Source: Parvimonas sp.
Lineage (GTDB): Bacteria > Bacillota > Clostridia > Tissierellales > Peptoniphilaceae
Assembly (NCBI GenBank): GCA_022770425.1
Contig: JALEHY010000015.1
Coordinates: 1 to 38,029 of the forward strand
Direction of reading: 5' to 3'
Length of the DNA stretch: 38,029 nt
The notes beneath the pieces are model-generated. The model made no database searches. It saw only the letters and a list, made by a program, of their open reading frames with translations, and was not told the DNA's origin. Made by a program: the position numbers and the translations under genes. Shown here in pieces: positions 8,270-15,776 of the stretch; the first letter of the stretch is position 1, and each line of letters opens with the position of its first letter.

Positions 8270-8335
8270 ATACTTCAGTCTGGCTGTATAACGGGGGCTG
8301 CTCGGGAAGAACTTCGGAGAGCTGAAAAAAGCTAT
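8270..8335 (+). other. G+C-rich structured patch, possible small RNA or rep leader
   Basis: A run with GGGGGCTGCTCGGGAAG stands out in a strongly A+T-rich intergenic region. GCTC (8300-8303) can pair with GAGC (8319-8322), GAAG with CTTC inside it, and AGCT with AGCT just after. A terminator lies downstream at 8433-8460 with no ORF between, so a transcript of about 150-200 bases that is not translated is plausible. TATAAT at 8217-8222 could start it, though I find no good -35. No RNA family is recognised. Confidence 0.35.
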
Positions 8336-8374
8336 GTGAATTTTAAATAATTCAGTTATCAACAATTCAAAAAA

Positions 8375-8389
8375 TGGTCAAATTGACCA
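8375..8389. promoter_or_regulatory. Dispersed palindrome, copy 1
   Basis: TGGTCAA-A-TTGACCA, 7-bp perfect arms around one base. Shortest of seven copies; it lies between the structured patch and a terminator, 150 bases before the first rep gene. Confidence 0.75.
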
Positions 8390-8432
8390 AAAATATTAAA
8401 GTATAAAATTAAGAATATAATTATAGAATACT

Positions 8433-8460
8433 AAAGAGAGATGAAATATTCTCTCTTTTT
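8433..8460 (+). terminator. Rho-independent terminator before the rep genes
   Basis: AAAGAGAG (8433-8440), 10-base loop, CTCTCTTT (8451-8458), then T residues. No ORF precedes it, which suggests it ends an RNA gene or leader transcript. Confidence 0.65.
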
Positions 8461-8465
8461 GTATT

Positions 8466-8510
8466 TGAATTAATGTCAATATTTATTTTCAAAATGTTGA
8501 CATTAATTCA
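8466..8510. promoter_or_regulatory. 14-bp perfect inverted repeat upstream of rep
   Basis: TGAATTAATGTCAA (8466-8479) and TTGACATTAATTCA (8497-8510) are exact reverse complements with a 17-base gap. The right arm contains TTGACA, a -35-like hexamer, 27 bases from the first rep start codon. Placement suggests an operator for Rep autoregulation or a Rep binding site. Confidence 0.6.
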
Positions 8511-8536
8511 TTTATAAAATTGAAAAGGAGAAGTAG

Positions 8537-8908
8537 ATGGTAAAGTTAGATAAAAAAATGTTCAAGGAAATTCCTAAAGTTATGAAAATAGATGAATATA
8601 ATAGTTTATATATTCCAAAGGCTCTTTTTGAACATGAAAAATATAAAAAATTAAATATCAATTCAATAGCATTATATGGATTTTTATTAGATAAATTACT
8701 ATCAGAAGATGTTTTAAGAGACGATGAGGGTTATTTATATGTAGTTGTGAAATTAGATGATATAGTAAAATTTTTTAATAACAAAATTTCAAAGTCTACA
8801 CTGATTAATTGTAGGACATCATTAATTGAAAATAATTTATTAAAAGTTAAGAACAAATTTAAAAATAGACCAAGTCTATATTATTTGTTAAAACCTTGTG
8901 GAATGTAG
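8537..8908 (+). CDS. RepA_N-like winged-helix protein (small)
   Basis: 123 residues, SD AAGGAG six bases before ATG. Residues 25-118, with YIPKALFEHEKYKKLNINSI and LYGFLLDKLLSE, then a helix-turn-helix-like KSTLINCRTSLIENNLLKV, resemble the RepA_N domain (PF06970) of theta-type plasmid initiators, but the protein ends just after the domain. The same fold pattern occurs in the next gene. It may be a regulator derived from an initiator, or a truncated initiator. It probably heads the rep-par transcript. Confidence 0.6.
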   Translation: MVKLDKKMFKEIPKVMKIDEYNSLYIPKALFEHEKYKKLNINSIALYGFLLDKLLSEDVLRDDEGYLYVVVKLDDIVKFFNNKISKSTLINCRTSLIENNLLKVKNKFKNRPSLYYLLKPCGM

Positions 8909-8932
8909 TTGATTTAGTTAAGGGGTGATTAG

Positions 8933-9892
8933 GTGAGTGAAAAAGATTTAGCAAAATTTCAAGATTTTATGTATACAAAAGAATCATATTATCAAGAATA
9001 TCAATTTATAAAAACTCCATCTGTTTTGATAACTAATGAATTTTACAAAAATTTATCATTAGGAGCAAAAATGTTATACTCTATTTTAGCAGATAGACAG
9101 AGTTTATCTTTAAAAAACAAAGATAAGTATACAGATGAAAATGGTAAAATATTTTTAATTTATACAATTGAAAATTTAGAAGAAGTTTTACATCTTTCAA
9201 AGAAAACAGTAATAAAATATAAAAAGGAGTTAGTTGAGTTTGAGTTACTTTATGAAAGAAGAATGGGACTTGGACTTGCAAATAGGTTATATGTTTTAAA
9301 GCCGAATTATACATTTCTTGAAGAAATGGCTAAAAATACAAGAAGTGTAAAAAATACACTTCTGGAAGTGAAGAAAATACACTTCAAGAAGTGGAAAAAG
9401 TACACCTCAGTAAGTGTAAAAAATACACTTCCAGAAGTGGAAATTTTACACCCTAATCATACTAATCATAATCATACTGATTATAATCATACTAATATCA
9501 ATCAATCTATCATAGATGAAGATGAATTGATTGAAGATTATAAAAAATATAAAAATATAATTTTAAAAAATTTAAATTATGATTTGTTAAAAATTAGTTT
9601 AGATAATAGTTATTTAAAAGAAATTGATGAAATTGTTGAATTAATGTTAGATGTAATTATATCCAATGATGATGTTTTTGTAAATAAACAAAAGCTGCCA
9701 AAAAGTTTGATTGTGAAAAGATTTTTAAGTCTTGAATTTAAGCATATAGAATATGTTTTAAAATCAATTGCTAACTATAGTAAAAAAGCAAAAAATATAA
9801 GAAGTTATTTAATAACTTGTTTGTACAATTCATATTCAACAGTTGATATTGAAATATACAATGAAATATCAGGAAATAGTATTAAACTGTAG
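8933..9892 (+). CDS. repA: RepA_N-type replication initiator
   Basis: 319 residues from a GTG start behind AAGGGGTGA. Residues 23-125 hold the RepA_N domain: FIKTPSVLITNEFYKNLSLG, LYSILADRQSLS, the helix-turn-helix EVLHLSKKTVIKYKKELVEF and LYVLKPNY. A low-complexity middle (NHTNHNHTDYNHTNINQ) follows, then a helical C-terminal part that resembles the host-specific domain of such initiators. The middle section coincides with five DNA iterons, as in RepA_N plasmids where the origin lies inside rep. It presumably lets the element replicate as a circle after excision. The frame is intact. Confidence 0.8.
   Translation: MSEKDLAKFQDFMYTKESYYQEYQFIKTPSVLITNEFYKNLSLGAKMLYSILADRQSLSLKNKDKYTDENGKIFLIYTIENLEEVLHLSKKTVIKYKKELVEFELLYERRMGLGLANRLYVLKPNYTFLEEMAKNTRSVKNTLLEVKKIHFKKWKKYTSVSVKNTLPEVEILHPNHTNHNHTDYNHTNINQSIIDEDELIEDYKKYKNIILKNLNYDLLKISLDNSYLKEIDEIVELMLDVIISNDDVFVNKQKLPKSLIVKRFLSLEFKHIEYVLKSIANYSKKAKNIRSYLITCLYNSYSTVDIEIYNEISGNSIKL
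9342..9452. repeat. Five palindromic iterons, 23-bp period, inside repA (replication origin)
   Basis: GAAGTG begins at 9342, 9365, 9388 and 9434, and TAAGTG at 9411, so successive units are exactly 23 bases apart. Each unit closes 13 bases later with TACACTTC or a close variant (9355, 9378, 9401, 9424, 9447). The first unit is a perfect palindrome, GAAGTGTA-AAAAA-TACACTTC. Because 23 is not a multiple of three, the encoded peptide does not repeat: the DNA is what is conserved. This is the expected layout of a RepA_N origin. Confidence 0.85.
9455..9510. repeat. A+T-rich AATCATACT repeats beside the iterons
   Basis: AATCATACT at 9455-9463, 9470-9478 and 9485-9493, with AATCAT at 9464-9469 between. 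Directly downstream of the iterons and almost free of G, a good candidate for the DNA-unwinding region. It encodes the His/Asn/Thr-rich linker of RepA. Confidence 0.6.
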
Positions 9893-9958
9893 GTTAAATA
9901 TTTAACTTTTAGTTTATGGATTTTGTTTTATAGAAACAGTATAGTAAGGAGTAAAATG

Positions 9959-10177
9959 ATGAAACTAAAATGTAAAAAGTGTGGCAATACAGAACTTTTC
10001 TATGAAAAGGAAAAATATAAAGGCACTTGTAATTATGTAGTTGACAATGAAGGTAACGCAACTGATTATAACTTAGGAATGTATGATCATGCCGAACATA
10101 CATTAAATAGTGTTTGGTACTACTGTTGTGAATGTGATTCGAAAGTTTACAAAATACCTGTTGATAAAAGATTTTAA
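9959..10177 (+). CDS. Small zinc-ribbon protein
   Basis: 72 residues from ATG at 9959, seven bases after AAGGAG (9946-9951); the adjacent ATG at 9956 is the alternative, and a longer upstream reading lacks an SD. CKKCGNTELF opens the protein and CCECDSKVYKIP closes it, giving a C-x2-C ... C-x2-C zinc ribbon, with another Cys in GTCNY. It lies between repA and parA and is probably co-transcribed. I do not recognise a named family; DNA or RNA binding is plausible for the fold. Confidence 0.65.
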   Translation: MKLKCKKCGNTELFYEKEKYKGTCNYVVDNEGNATDYNLGMYDHAEHTLNSVWYYCCECDSKVYKIPVDKRF

Positions 10178-10233
10178 ACGGTGGGGTTAAAGGAAAGATT
10201 TAAATTGATAAATAGTGATAAAAGGAGATAAAA

Positions 10234-10995
10234 ATGAGAATAATAACAATAGGAAATCAAAAAGGTGGTGTTGGGAAAACTACAACAACGATGAATTTAG
10301 GAGTAGCTTTAAAAAAGTTAGGAAATAAGGTCTTGCTTATAGATTTTGATCCACAGAGTAGTTTGTCAATATATCTCAATCACGATGTCGCAGATAGAAA
10401 TACAATAGATAATTTAATTTATAAATTTCTTTTTAATGAGTTAAAAGATATATCTAAATATATAAAAATTTCAAAAAATGATGAAATAGAATATATAGCA
10501 AGCAATCCTGCACTTGCGAACATTGAAAAGAATATGGAAACAAGACTTGCAAGAGAATACATTTTAAAAGAGATTTTAGAAAATGAATATTTTGAAAAAT
10601 ATGACTATATTTTGATAGATACGTCACCTTCAATTTCAATTCTTATGACAAATGCTTTTACAGTTTCAACAGATGTAATAATACCCGTGCAATCACAATT
10701 TTTTACGATAGAAAGTTTAAGACTTGTATATAATACAATTTCTCAAGTAAAAAAATATTTAAATAAAGATATAAATATTTTAGGTATTCTTTGTACTATG
10801 GTTGAAAATACTGTGATGACAAGAGTAGTTACAGAGCATCTTGAAAAAGAATATTCAAAAGATTTGTTAAAAACAAAAATAAGTAAATCTGTTATGGCAA
10901 GTGAAAGTACAGCAATAAAAAAATCATTAGTAAATATAAATTGTAAATTAGGAGAACAATATTTGGAACTTGGAAAAGAAATTATGGAGAAGTAA
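10234..10995 (+). CDS. parA: ParA-type partition ATPase
   Basis: 253 residues. The deviant Walker A QKGGVGKTTTTMNLG is at residues 9-23, the DFDPQSSLS motif near 38-46, and Walker B YILIDTSPSIS follows. This is the small plasmid/Soj type without an N-terminal DNA-binding domain. SD AAAGGAG is seven bases before ATG. It ends four bases before parB. It would move or anchor the excised circle by ATP-driven binding to the nucleoid in response to ParB-DNA complexes. Confidence 0.95.
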   Translation: MRIITIGNQKGGVGKTTTTMNLGVALKKLGNKVLLIDFDPQSSLSIYLNHDVADRNTIDNLIYKFLFNELKDISKYIKISKNDEIEYIASNPALANIEKNMETRLAREYILKEILENEYFEKYDYILIDTSPSISILMTNAFTVSTDVIIPVQSQFFTIESLRLVYNTISQVKKYLNKDINILGILCTMVENTVMTRVVTEHLEKEYSKDLLKTKISKSVMASESTAIKKSLVNINCKLGEQYLELGKEIMEK

Positions 10996-10998
10996 ATT

Positions 10999-11898
10999 AT
11001 GAGTTTATTAAAAAATTTTAGTTTTGATTCTGAACTTAGGAGCGATGGGAATATACAAAGCTTATTTTTAGATAATGAAAAGCAACAAATTGTATATATA
11101 AATATTTACGACTTAGTTATTGTAGAAAATCAACCTTTTCATTTGCAATCTGATGAATATATAAATGCTTTAGCTGAAGATATAAAATCAAATGGTTTAT
11201 ATAGTCCTTTATTAGTTAGAAAAAAAGAAAATAAATTTGAAATTATATCAGGAAGACATAGATACTTAGCTTTTAAGTTATTAAACAGTAAAGAAATTCC
11301 TTGTATAGTAACTGATAAAGATGATGATGAAGCAGTTATAGCAATGATAAATGCAAATTTAAATCAAAGATTAAATATGTTACCAAGCGAATTGGCTTTT
11401 TCTTTTTTGATAAAATCTAAAGTTTTAAAACATATGAGAAAGTCAGATGAGAAAGGATTTAATGTATGGGAAGAAGTTAGTAAAGATACAAATTTTTCTG
11501 AAAAGAAAGTCAGAAGAATTGTTAAAATAACTGAGCTTAATAAAGCTTTGATAAAAGCAGTAGATGTTGGAGATATAACACAGGTTGTATATCTTGAAGT
11601 TTCAAAATTAAATAAAGAAGAACAAGAAGTTCTTTGTAATTATTTCTATATAAATGAAATTTCTTTTAAAAAATTAAAAGCTAAGTTTATACAAAGATTA
11701 ATTTTTGAATCTGAAATAACTTATGATAAAGTTGATGAAATATATAAGGAATTGTACCAAAAAGAAAAAGTTAAAGATGAAAAAATTTATTTTGATGAGA
11801 TTTATAAAAATTTTGATGGGAGGATTTCTAAAGATATTTTTGATGAAATTTTAAATTATCTTACAAAGCAAAAATATCTAAAAATAAAAGGTATATAA
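10999..11898 (+). CDS. parB: ParB/KorB-family centromere-binding protein
   Basis: 299 residues. ENQPFHLQSDEYINALAEDI and GLYSPLLVRKKE form the N-terminal ParB fold; ISGRHRYLAFKLL near residues 86-98 is the arginine-rich box that binds CTP in the family. A helix-turn-helix region follows (LNMLPSELAFSFLIKS, and FSEKKVRRIVKITELNKALI). The C-terminal part is unusual and ends with a winged-helix-like KDIFDEILNYLTKQKYLKI. Its DNA site is unknown, but the seven palindromes in this element are the obvious candidates. It overlaps no neighbour and is translated right after parA. Confidence 0.9.
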   Translation: MSLLKNFSFDSELRSDGNIQSLFLDNEKQQIVYINIYDLVIVENQPFHLQSDEYINALAEDIKSNGLYSPLLVRKKENKFEIISGRHRYLAFKLLNSKEIPCIVTDKDDDEAVIAMINANLNQRLNMLPSELAFSFLIKSKVLKHMRKSDEKGFNVWEEVSKDTNFSEKKVRRIVKITELNKALIKAVDVGDITQVVYLEVSKLNKEEQEVLCNYFYINEISFKKLKAKFIQRLIFESEITYDKVDEIYKELYQKEKVKDEKIYFDEIYKNFDGRISKDIFDEILNYLTKQKYLKIKGI

Positions 11899-11956
11899 TT
11901 TTTATAGTATAAAAATATTAAAACATAATAAAAATTCAAAATAGGGGGTATTTTTC

Positions 11957-12439
11957 TTGATTAATGAACAAATTACACAAGGTGTTGTTTCTAATGCAAA
12001 ATCTCAAGCAAAACTTGTATTTGATATAATTAGATTTATGTCTTACAGTAAACCTGGAAATAGTGGAATAAAGAACTTAGAGAGTGGAGAAGTTAAACTA
12101 AAAGACCTTGTAAAAACAAATTCAAAACTTGAAAAAATAGAAATTTCAGATAAAGATTTAAAATATATAAAAAAAGAACTAAAAAAAGACGGAGTTAGTT
12201 TCAGTATATATTTTGATAAAGATACAAAGAAAAATTATATATATTTTCAAGCAAAGGATATTGAAATTTTGAATTTAACTTTTGATAAAGTTTTAAAAAA
12301 ACTTAAAAAACGGGAAGAAAGCAAAACTCATAAACTCAAGAGTACATTAAAAGAAAAAATTAAAAAATCAAAAGAAAGATTTGAAGAAAAAGTAAAAGAA
12401 AAGGTATTTGATAAAGAACCTTTGGGAAGAAAATTATGA
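11957..12439 (+). CDS. PcfB-like conjugation protein (DUF3801)
   Basis: 160 residues from a TTG start eight bases after AGGGGG (11943-11948); no ATG is available in frame. INEQITQGVVSNAKSQAKL and the Lys/Glu-rich C-terminus match PcfB proteins (PF12687), which sit immediately upstream of the coupling ATPase in pCF10 and Tn1549-type elements and help dock the relaxosome. The stop overlaps the next ATG (ATGA), so coupling protein synthesis is translationally linked. Confidence 0.8.
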   Translation: MINEQITQGVVSNAKSQAKLVFDIIRFMSYSKPGNSGIKNLESGEVKLKDLVKTNSKLEKIEISDKDLKYIKKELKKDGVSFSIYFDKDTKKNYIYFQAKDIEILNLTFDKVLKKLKKREESKTHKLKSTLKEKIKKSKERFEEKVKEKVFDKEPLGRKL

Positions 12440-14226
12440 GGAAGAAAAATATTAAAATTTTAAAATACAATATTAAAAATTTAAGTTTTAAAAATATAGT
12501 ATTTTTTATTATAAATTTTATGATATTTTGGTTCTTTTTTAATTTTTTTTCTTTTTGTGAAACATTTAAAGGAGATTTTTTTAAAAAATTAATAAGTGCG
12601 ATTTTAAAAATTGAAAATATATCATTTTTTCCAAAAACAAGTATTTTAGAGAGCTTTATATATGCTATTGTAGTTATAGTTATTTTTAATTTGTATTTTA
12701 AATCAAGAAAGAAGAATAAAAAGAATTATAGACAAAGAATAGAGTATGGCTCAGCAAGATGGGGAACAAAAGATGACATAAAGCCCTTTATAAATCCGAT
12801 TTTCAGCAAAAATATTATTCTAACCCAAACTGAATTTTTAACTATGGAAAGTAGGACTAAAAATTCAAAATATGCAAGAAATAAAAATATGTTAATAATT
12901 GGAGGTTCCGGAACAGGAAAGACAAGATATATACTAAAACCTAATTTAATGCAAGCACATTCAAGTTATGTTGTTGCAGATTCAAAAGGAACAGTTTTAC
13001 TTGAAACTGGAGAACTTTTTAAAAAATTAAAATATAAAGTAAAAATTTTTAATCTTGTAAATTTTCAAAAGTCAATGAAATACAATCCTTTTGTTTACAT
13101 AAAAACAGAAGATGATATTCTACTTTTTATTGAAACTTTAATCGAAAACACTAAAGGAGAAGGCTCTGGTGCAGAACAAGACTTTTGGATAAAAGCAGAA
13201 AAAATGCTTTTAATGGCAATAGTTGGATATATTTTTTATGAATTAGATGAGAGTGAATGGACTTTCGAAAGTATGGTTGATATTTTACAATTAGGAAGAA
13301 AATCACAAAATGGAGCAAATGCTTTGGATGAACTTTTTTATGAATTAGAAGAAAAAAATGAAAAACATTTTGCGGTTTTACAATACAATTCATATATATC
13401 AGGAGCTACAGAAACTAAACAATCAATAGTAATAAGTTGTTTAGCGAGACTTGCGGTTTTTTCAATAAAAGGAGTTAGAGAACTTACAAATTATGATGAA
13501 ATGGAAATTGATAAAATCGGAGACAGAAAGACTGTTACTTATATAATTTTGCCAGATACTCATAAGACTTATAACTTTTTAGCAAGTATTATGTATACTC
13601 AAATGTTTAATAGTTTAATAAAAAAAGCAGATGATGAGTATGGGGGAAGACTTCCGATTCATATAAGATTTTTGTTAGATGAATTTGTAAACAGTGGAAA
13701 AGTTCCAAATTTTGAAAATATAATATCTGTAATACGTTCAAGAGAGATGAGTGTAGCAATATTTTTACAATCGAAAGCTCAGTTAAAAGCTATTTACAAA
13801 GACCACACAGATACAATCATAGAAAACTGTGATAGTTACATTTTTTTAGGTGGGCAAGCAGGAGAAACTATAAAAAATTTATCTGAAGATTTAGGGAAAG
13901 AAACTATAGATATGATAAATACAAATGATAGTCGAGGAATGCATCCAAGTCATGGTGTTAATTTTCAAATAACAGGAAGGGAACTTATGACTAAAGATGA
14001 GATAATGACTATGGATGGAGATAGATGTATCCTTTTTTTAAGAGGAGTTAGACCGTTTTTTTCAAAAAAATATGATATAACAAAACATAAATATTATAAG
14101 TATTTATCCGATTTTAATAAAAAGAATAAATTTGACATAAATAAATTTTTATGTAAAGAAAGGGGTGATGTTGTTTTGGATGATGAAACCATTATACAGA
14201 TATATGAACTGGAAAAAATAAGTTAA
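12436..14226 (+). CDS. virD4: VirD4/PcfC-type conjugative coupling ATPase
   Basis: 596 residues. Two N-terminal membrane segments (around 20-42 and 66-88), then RIEYGSARWGTKDDI, Walker A IIGGSGTGKTRYILKP near residues 153-168, and Walker B RFLLDEFVNSGKVPNFE near 411-427. An all-alpha region lies between. This is the TraG/VirD4 type that delivers DNA to the secretion channel. It ends in an acidic tail. Downstream are a palindrome and a terminator, so the rep-par-coupling block seems to be one transcription unit. Confidence 0.93.
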   Translation: MRKKNIKILKYNIKNLSFKNIVFFIINFMIFWFFFNFFSFCETFKGDFFKKLISAILKIENISFFPKTSILESFIYAIVVIVIFNLYFKSRKKNKKNYRQRIEYGSARWGTKDDIKPFINPIFSKNIILTQTEFLTMESRTKNSKYARNKNMLIIGGSGTGKTRYILKPNLMQAHSSYVVADSKGTVLLETGELFKKLKYKVKIFNLVNFQKSMKYNPFVYIKTEDDILLFIETLIENTKGEGSGAEQDFWIKAEKMLLMAIVGYIFYELDESEWTFESMVDILQLGRKSQNGANALDELFYELEEKNEKHFAVLQYNSYISGATETKQSIVISCLARLAVFSIKGVRELTNYDEMEIDKIGDRKTVTYIILPDTHKTYNFLASIMYTQMFNSLIKKADDEYGGRLPIHIRFLLDEFVNSGKVPNFENIISVIRSREMSVAIFLQSKAQLKAIYKDHTDTIIENCDSYIFLGGQAGETIKNLSEDLGKETIDMINTNDSRGMHPSHGVNFQITGRELMTKDEIMTMDGDRCILFLRGVRPFFSKKYDITKHKYYKYLSDFNKKNKFDINKFLCKERGDVVLDDETIIQIYELEKIS

Positions 14227-14248
14227 TAACAAAAAATTTAATTATGAA

Positions 14249-14269
14249 TTTTGGTCAATTTGACCAAAA
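14249..14269. promoter_or_regulatory. Dispersed palindrome, copy 2
   Basis: TTTTGGTCAA-T-TTGACCAAAA, two perfect 10-bp arms around one base, between the virD4 stop codon and a terminator. Confidence 0.85.
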
Positions 14270-14276
14270 ATGTTAC

Positions 14277-14308
14277 AGAACTTAAATTTATTTTTAAGTT
14301 CTTTTTTT
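14277..14308 (+). terminator. Terminator after virD4
   Basis: AGAACTTAAA (14277-14286) pairs perfectly with TTTAAGTTCT (14293-14302), loop of six, then a T-run. It divides the transfer region, so the channel genes need their own promoter or readthrough. Confidence 0.75.
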
Positions 14309-14339
14309 ATAAAAAATAATTATTAAGGAGAAAAGAAAA

Positions 14340-14555
14340 ATGCAAGAATTTACACAAGTAGTAGATATTTTACAAAAAATAGTATTGGCAGCAGGATTTG
14401 GAGTTTCGCTTTTTGGAGGAATGAATTTATTTGAAGCTTTTCAAAATGAAAACCCAGCAGCAAAAACACAAGGAATTAAAGGTTTACTTGCAGGTGGGGG
14501 AATTATGCTTATAGGTTGGAAATTAGTACCTATTTTAAAGAACTTTTTTTCATAG
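14340..14555 (+). CDS. Maff2-family small membrane protein
   Basis: 71 residues with two hydrophobic segments: IVLAAGFGVSLFGGMNLFEA and LLAGGGIMLIGWKLVPIL, joined by NENPAAKTQGIKG. This matches the Maff2 family, pilin-sized TrbC/VirB2-like proteins found between VirD4 and TrbL in Tn1549-type elements. SD AAGGAG is ahead of ATG. It is probably a structural subunit of the transfer channel; that role is inferred from position and size. Confidence 0.8.
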   Translation: MQEFTQVVDILQKIVLAAGFGVSLFGGMNLFEAFQNENPAAKTQGIKGLLAGGGIMLIGWKLVPILKNFFS

Positions 14556-14564
14556 GTGATAAGA

Positions 14565-15458
14565 ATGTTAGGAGTTAAATTATACTCTGTAATATTTGTG
14601 TTTAATATAGTTGAAAAATTACAAAAAGCTTTTAAAGATGTACTTTTAAATGGAGTTGAATACATTTTAAAAGATATGTTTTCATTACTTAATGATAAGC
14701 TTTTAGGAGCAGCCGACACTTTAGCTACGAGTCCTGATAAATGGAATGAGGGGATATTTACATTTATGAAAAATATTTCTGAAACAGTAGTTTTACCAGT
14801 TGCAGGACTTGTTTTGGCTGCATTTTTTTGCATTGAATTAATTCAAATGATGTTAGAAAAAAATAATTTACAAGATGTAGAATTATCATCATTTTTTAAA
14901 TTATTTATAAAATTATATATAACTGGAGTTGTAGTAACGAATTCTTTAAAATTTTTTATGATAGCTTTCAAAATAATTCAAAGTATAATAGAAAAATCAC
15001 TTCCGCTTTTAAATAAAACGTCTACTTTAGATGAGTCTCAGGTAAATACAATTATAGATACATTAAAACAAAATGCTGGTATAGGACAACTCTTGATTTT
15101 AATGTTAGAACTCCAAATTTTAAAGTTATTTATATGGATTATAGCCATAACAATAGAAGTGATAATTTATGGAAGAATGATAGAGATATATTTAGTAGGA
15201 ACAGTTGCACCAATTCCATTCGCAACAATTGGAATGAGACAAAATTTGAATTTTGGAGTAAATTATTTAAAAATAGCAGGAGCTTTAGCACTTCAAGGTT
15301 TCCTAATGCTTGTTTGTATAAGCATTTTTTCTGTTTTAATAAAAACCATAGATTATACCAAAGCAGTATACGCTATATGGTCAATATTTGGATATGGTAT
15401 TTTGCTCATTTTTACAATGATAAAGACAGGTTCACTTGCGAAAAGTATATTAAACTAA
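14565..15458 (+). CDS. TrbL/VirB6-like conjugation membrane protein
   Basis: 297 residues from ATG at 14565; the SD AGGTGA overlaps the stop of the preceding gene, so the two are coupled. About six to seven membrane segments, including VVLPVAGLVLAAFFCIELI, LFIKLYITGVVVTNSLKFF, a TVAPIPFATIG turn and a final FGYGILLIFTMI. The order and the APIPFATIGM pattern are typical of TrbL/VirB6 channel proteins of Gram-positive elements. It forms the inner-membrane part of the mating channel. Confidence 0.85.
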   Translation: MLGVKLYSVIFVFNIVEKLQKAFKDVLLNGVEYILKDMFSLLNDKLLGAADTLATSPDKWNEGIFTFMKNISETVVLPVAGLVLAAFFCIELIQMMLEKNNLQDVELSSFFKLFIKLYITGVVVTNSLKFFMIAFKIIQSIIEKSLPLLNKTSTLDESQVNTIIDTLKQNAGIGQLLILMLELQILKLFIWIIAITIEVIIYGRMIEIYLVGTVAPIPFATIGMRQNLNFGVNYLKIAGALALQGFLMLVCISIFSVLIKTIDYTKAVYAIWSIFGYGILLIFTMIKTGSLAKSILN

Positions 15459-15482
15459 ATACATTACAGGAAGGAGAAGATA

Positions 15483-15773
15483 ATGAATTATGTAAAAATT
15501 CCATATAATATAGAACGTGTAAAAAATAAAATAATCTTTGGACTTACACTAAGACAAATTCTATGTTTTGTACTTGCTGGAATTACTTGTATTCCGTTCT
15601 ATTTATATGTTAGACAATTAGTTGGAAATGAGTTGTCAATGTTTTTTATGATGACTGTTTCATTTATATTTTTCTTCTTTGCTTTTTATGAAAAAAATGG
15701 ATTGCCTTTTGAAAAACATTTATTTTATAAATTAAATTTCAAATTAATAAAGAAAGTAAGGAAGAAGGTTTAA
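15483..15773 (+). CDS. PrgI-family conjugation membrane protein
   Basis: 96 residues, SD AAGGAG before ATG. VKIPYNIERVKNKIIFGLTL at the start, then two membrane spans (QILCFVLAGITCIPFYLYV, and FFMMTVSFIFFFFAFY), and a basic tail. PrgI proteins (PF12666, VirB3-like) sit directly before VirB4 and anchor it to the membrane. Three bases separate its stop from virB4. Confidence 0.88.
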   Translation: MNYVKIPYNIERVKNKIIFGLTLRQILCFVLAGITCIPFYLYVRQLVGNELSMFFMMTVSFIFFFFAFYEKNGLPFEKHLFYKLNFKLIKKVRKKV

Positions 15774-15776
15774 TTT

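Noticed and set aside
9342..9510. Repeats in repA considered as a CRISPR array
   Set aside because: Period is 23 bases with no spacers, inside an intact reading frame, and no cas genes are near.
15134..15508. 124-codon plus-strand frame overlapping trbL and prgI
   Set aside because: Asn/Arg-rich, unlike any family, with no SD, and two clearly conserved genes occupy the other frames.
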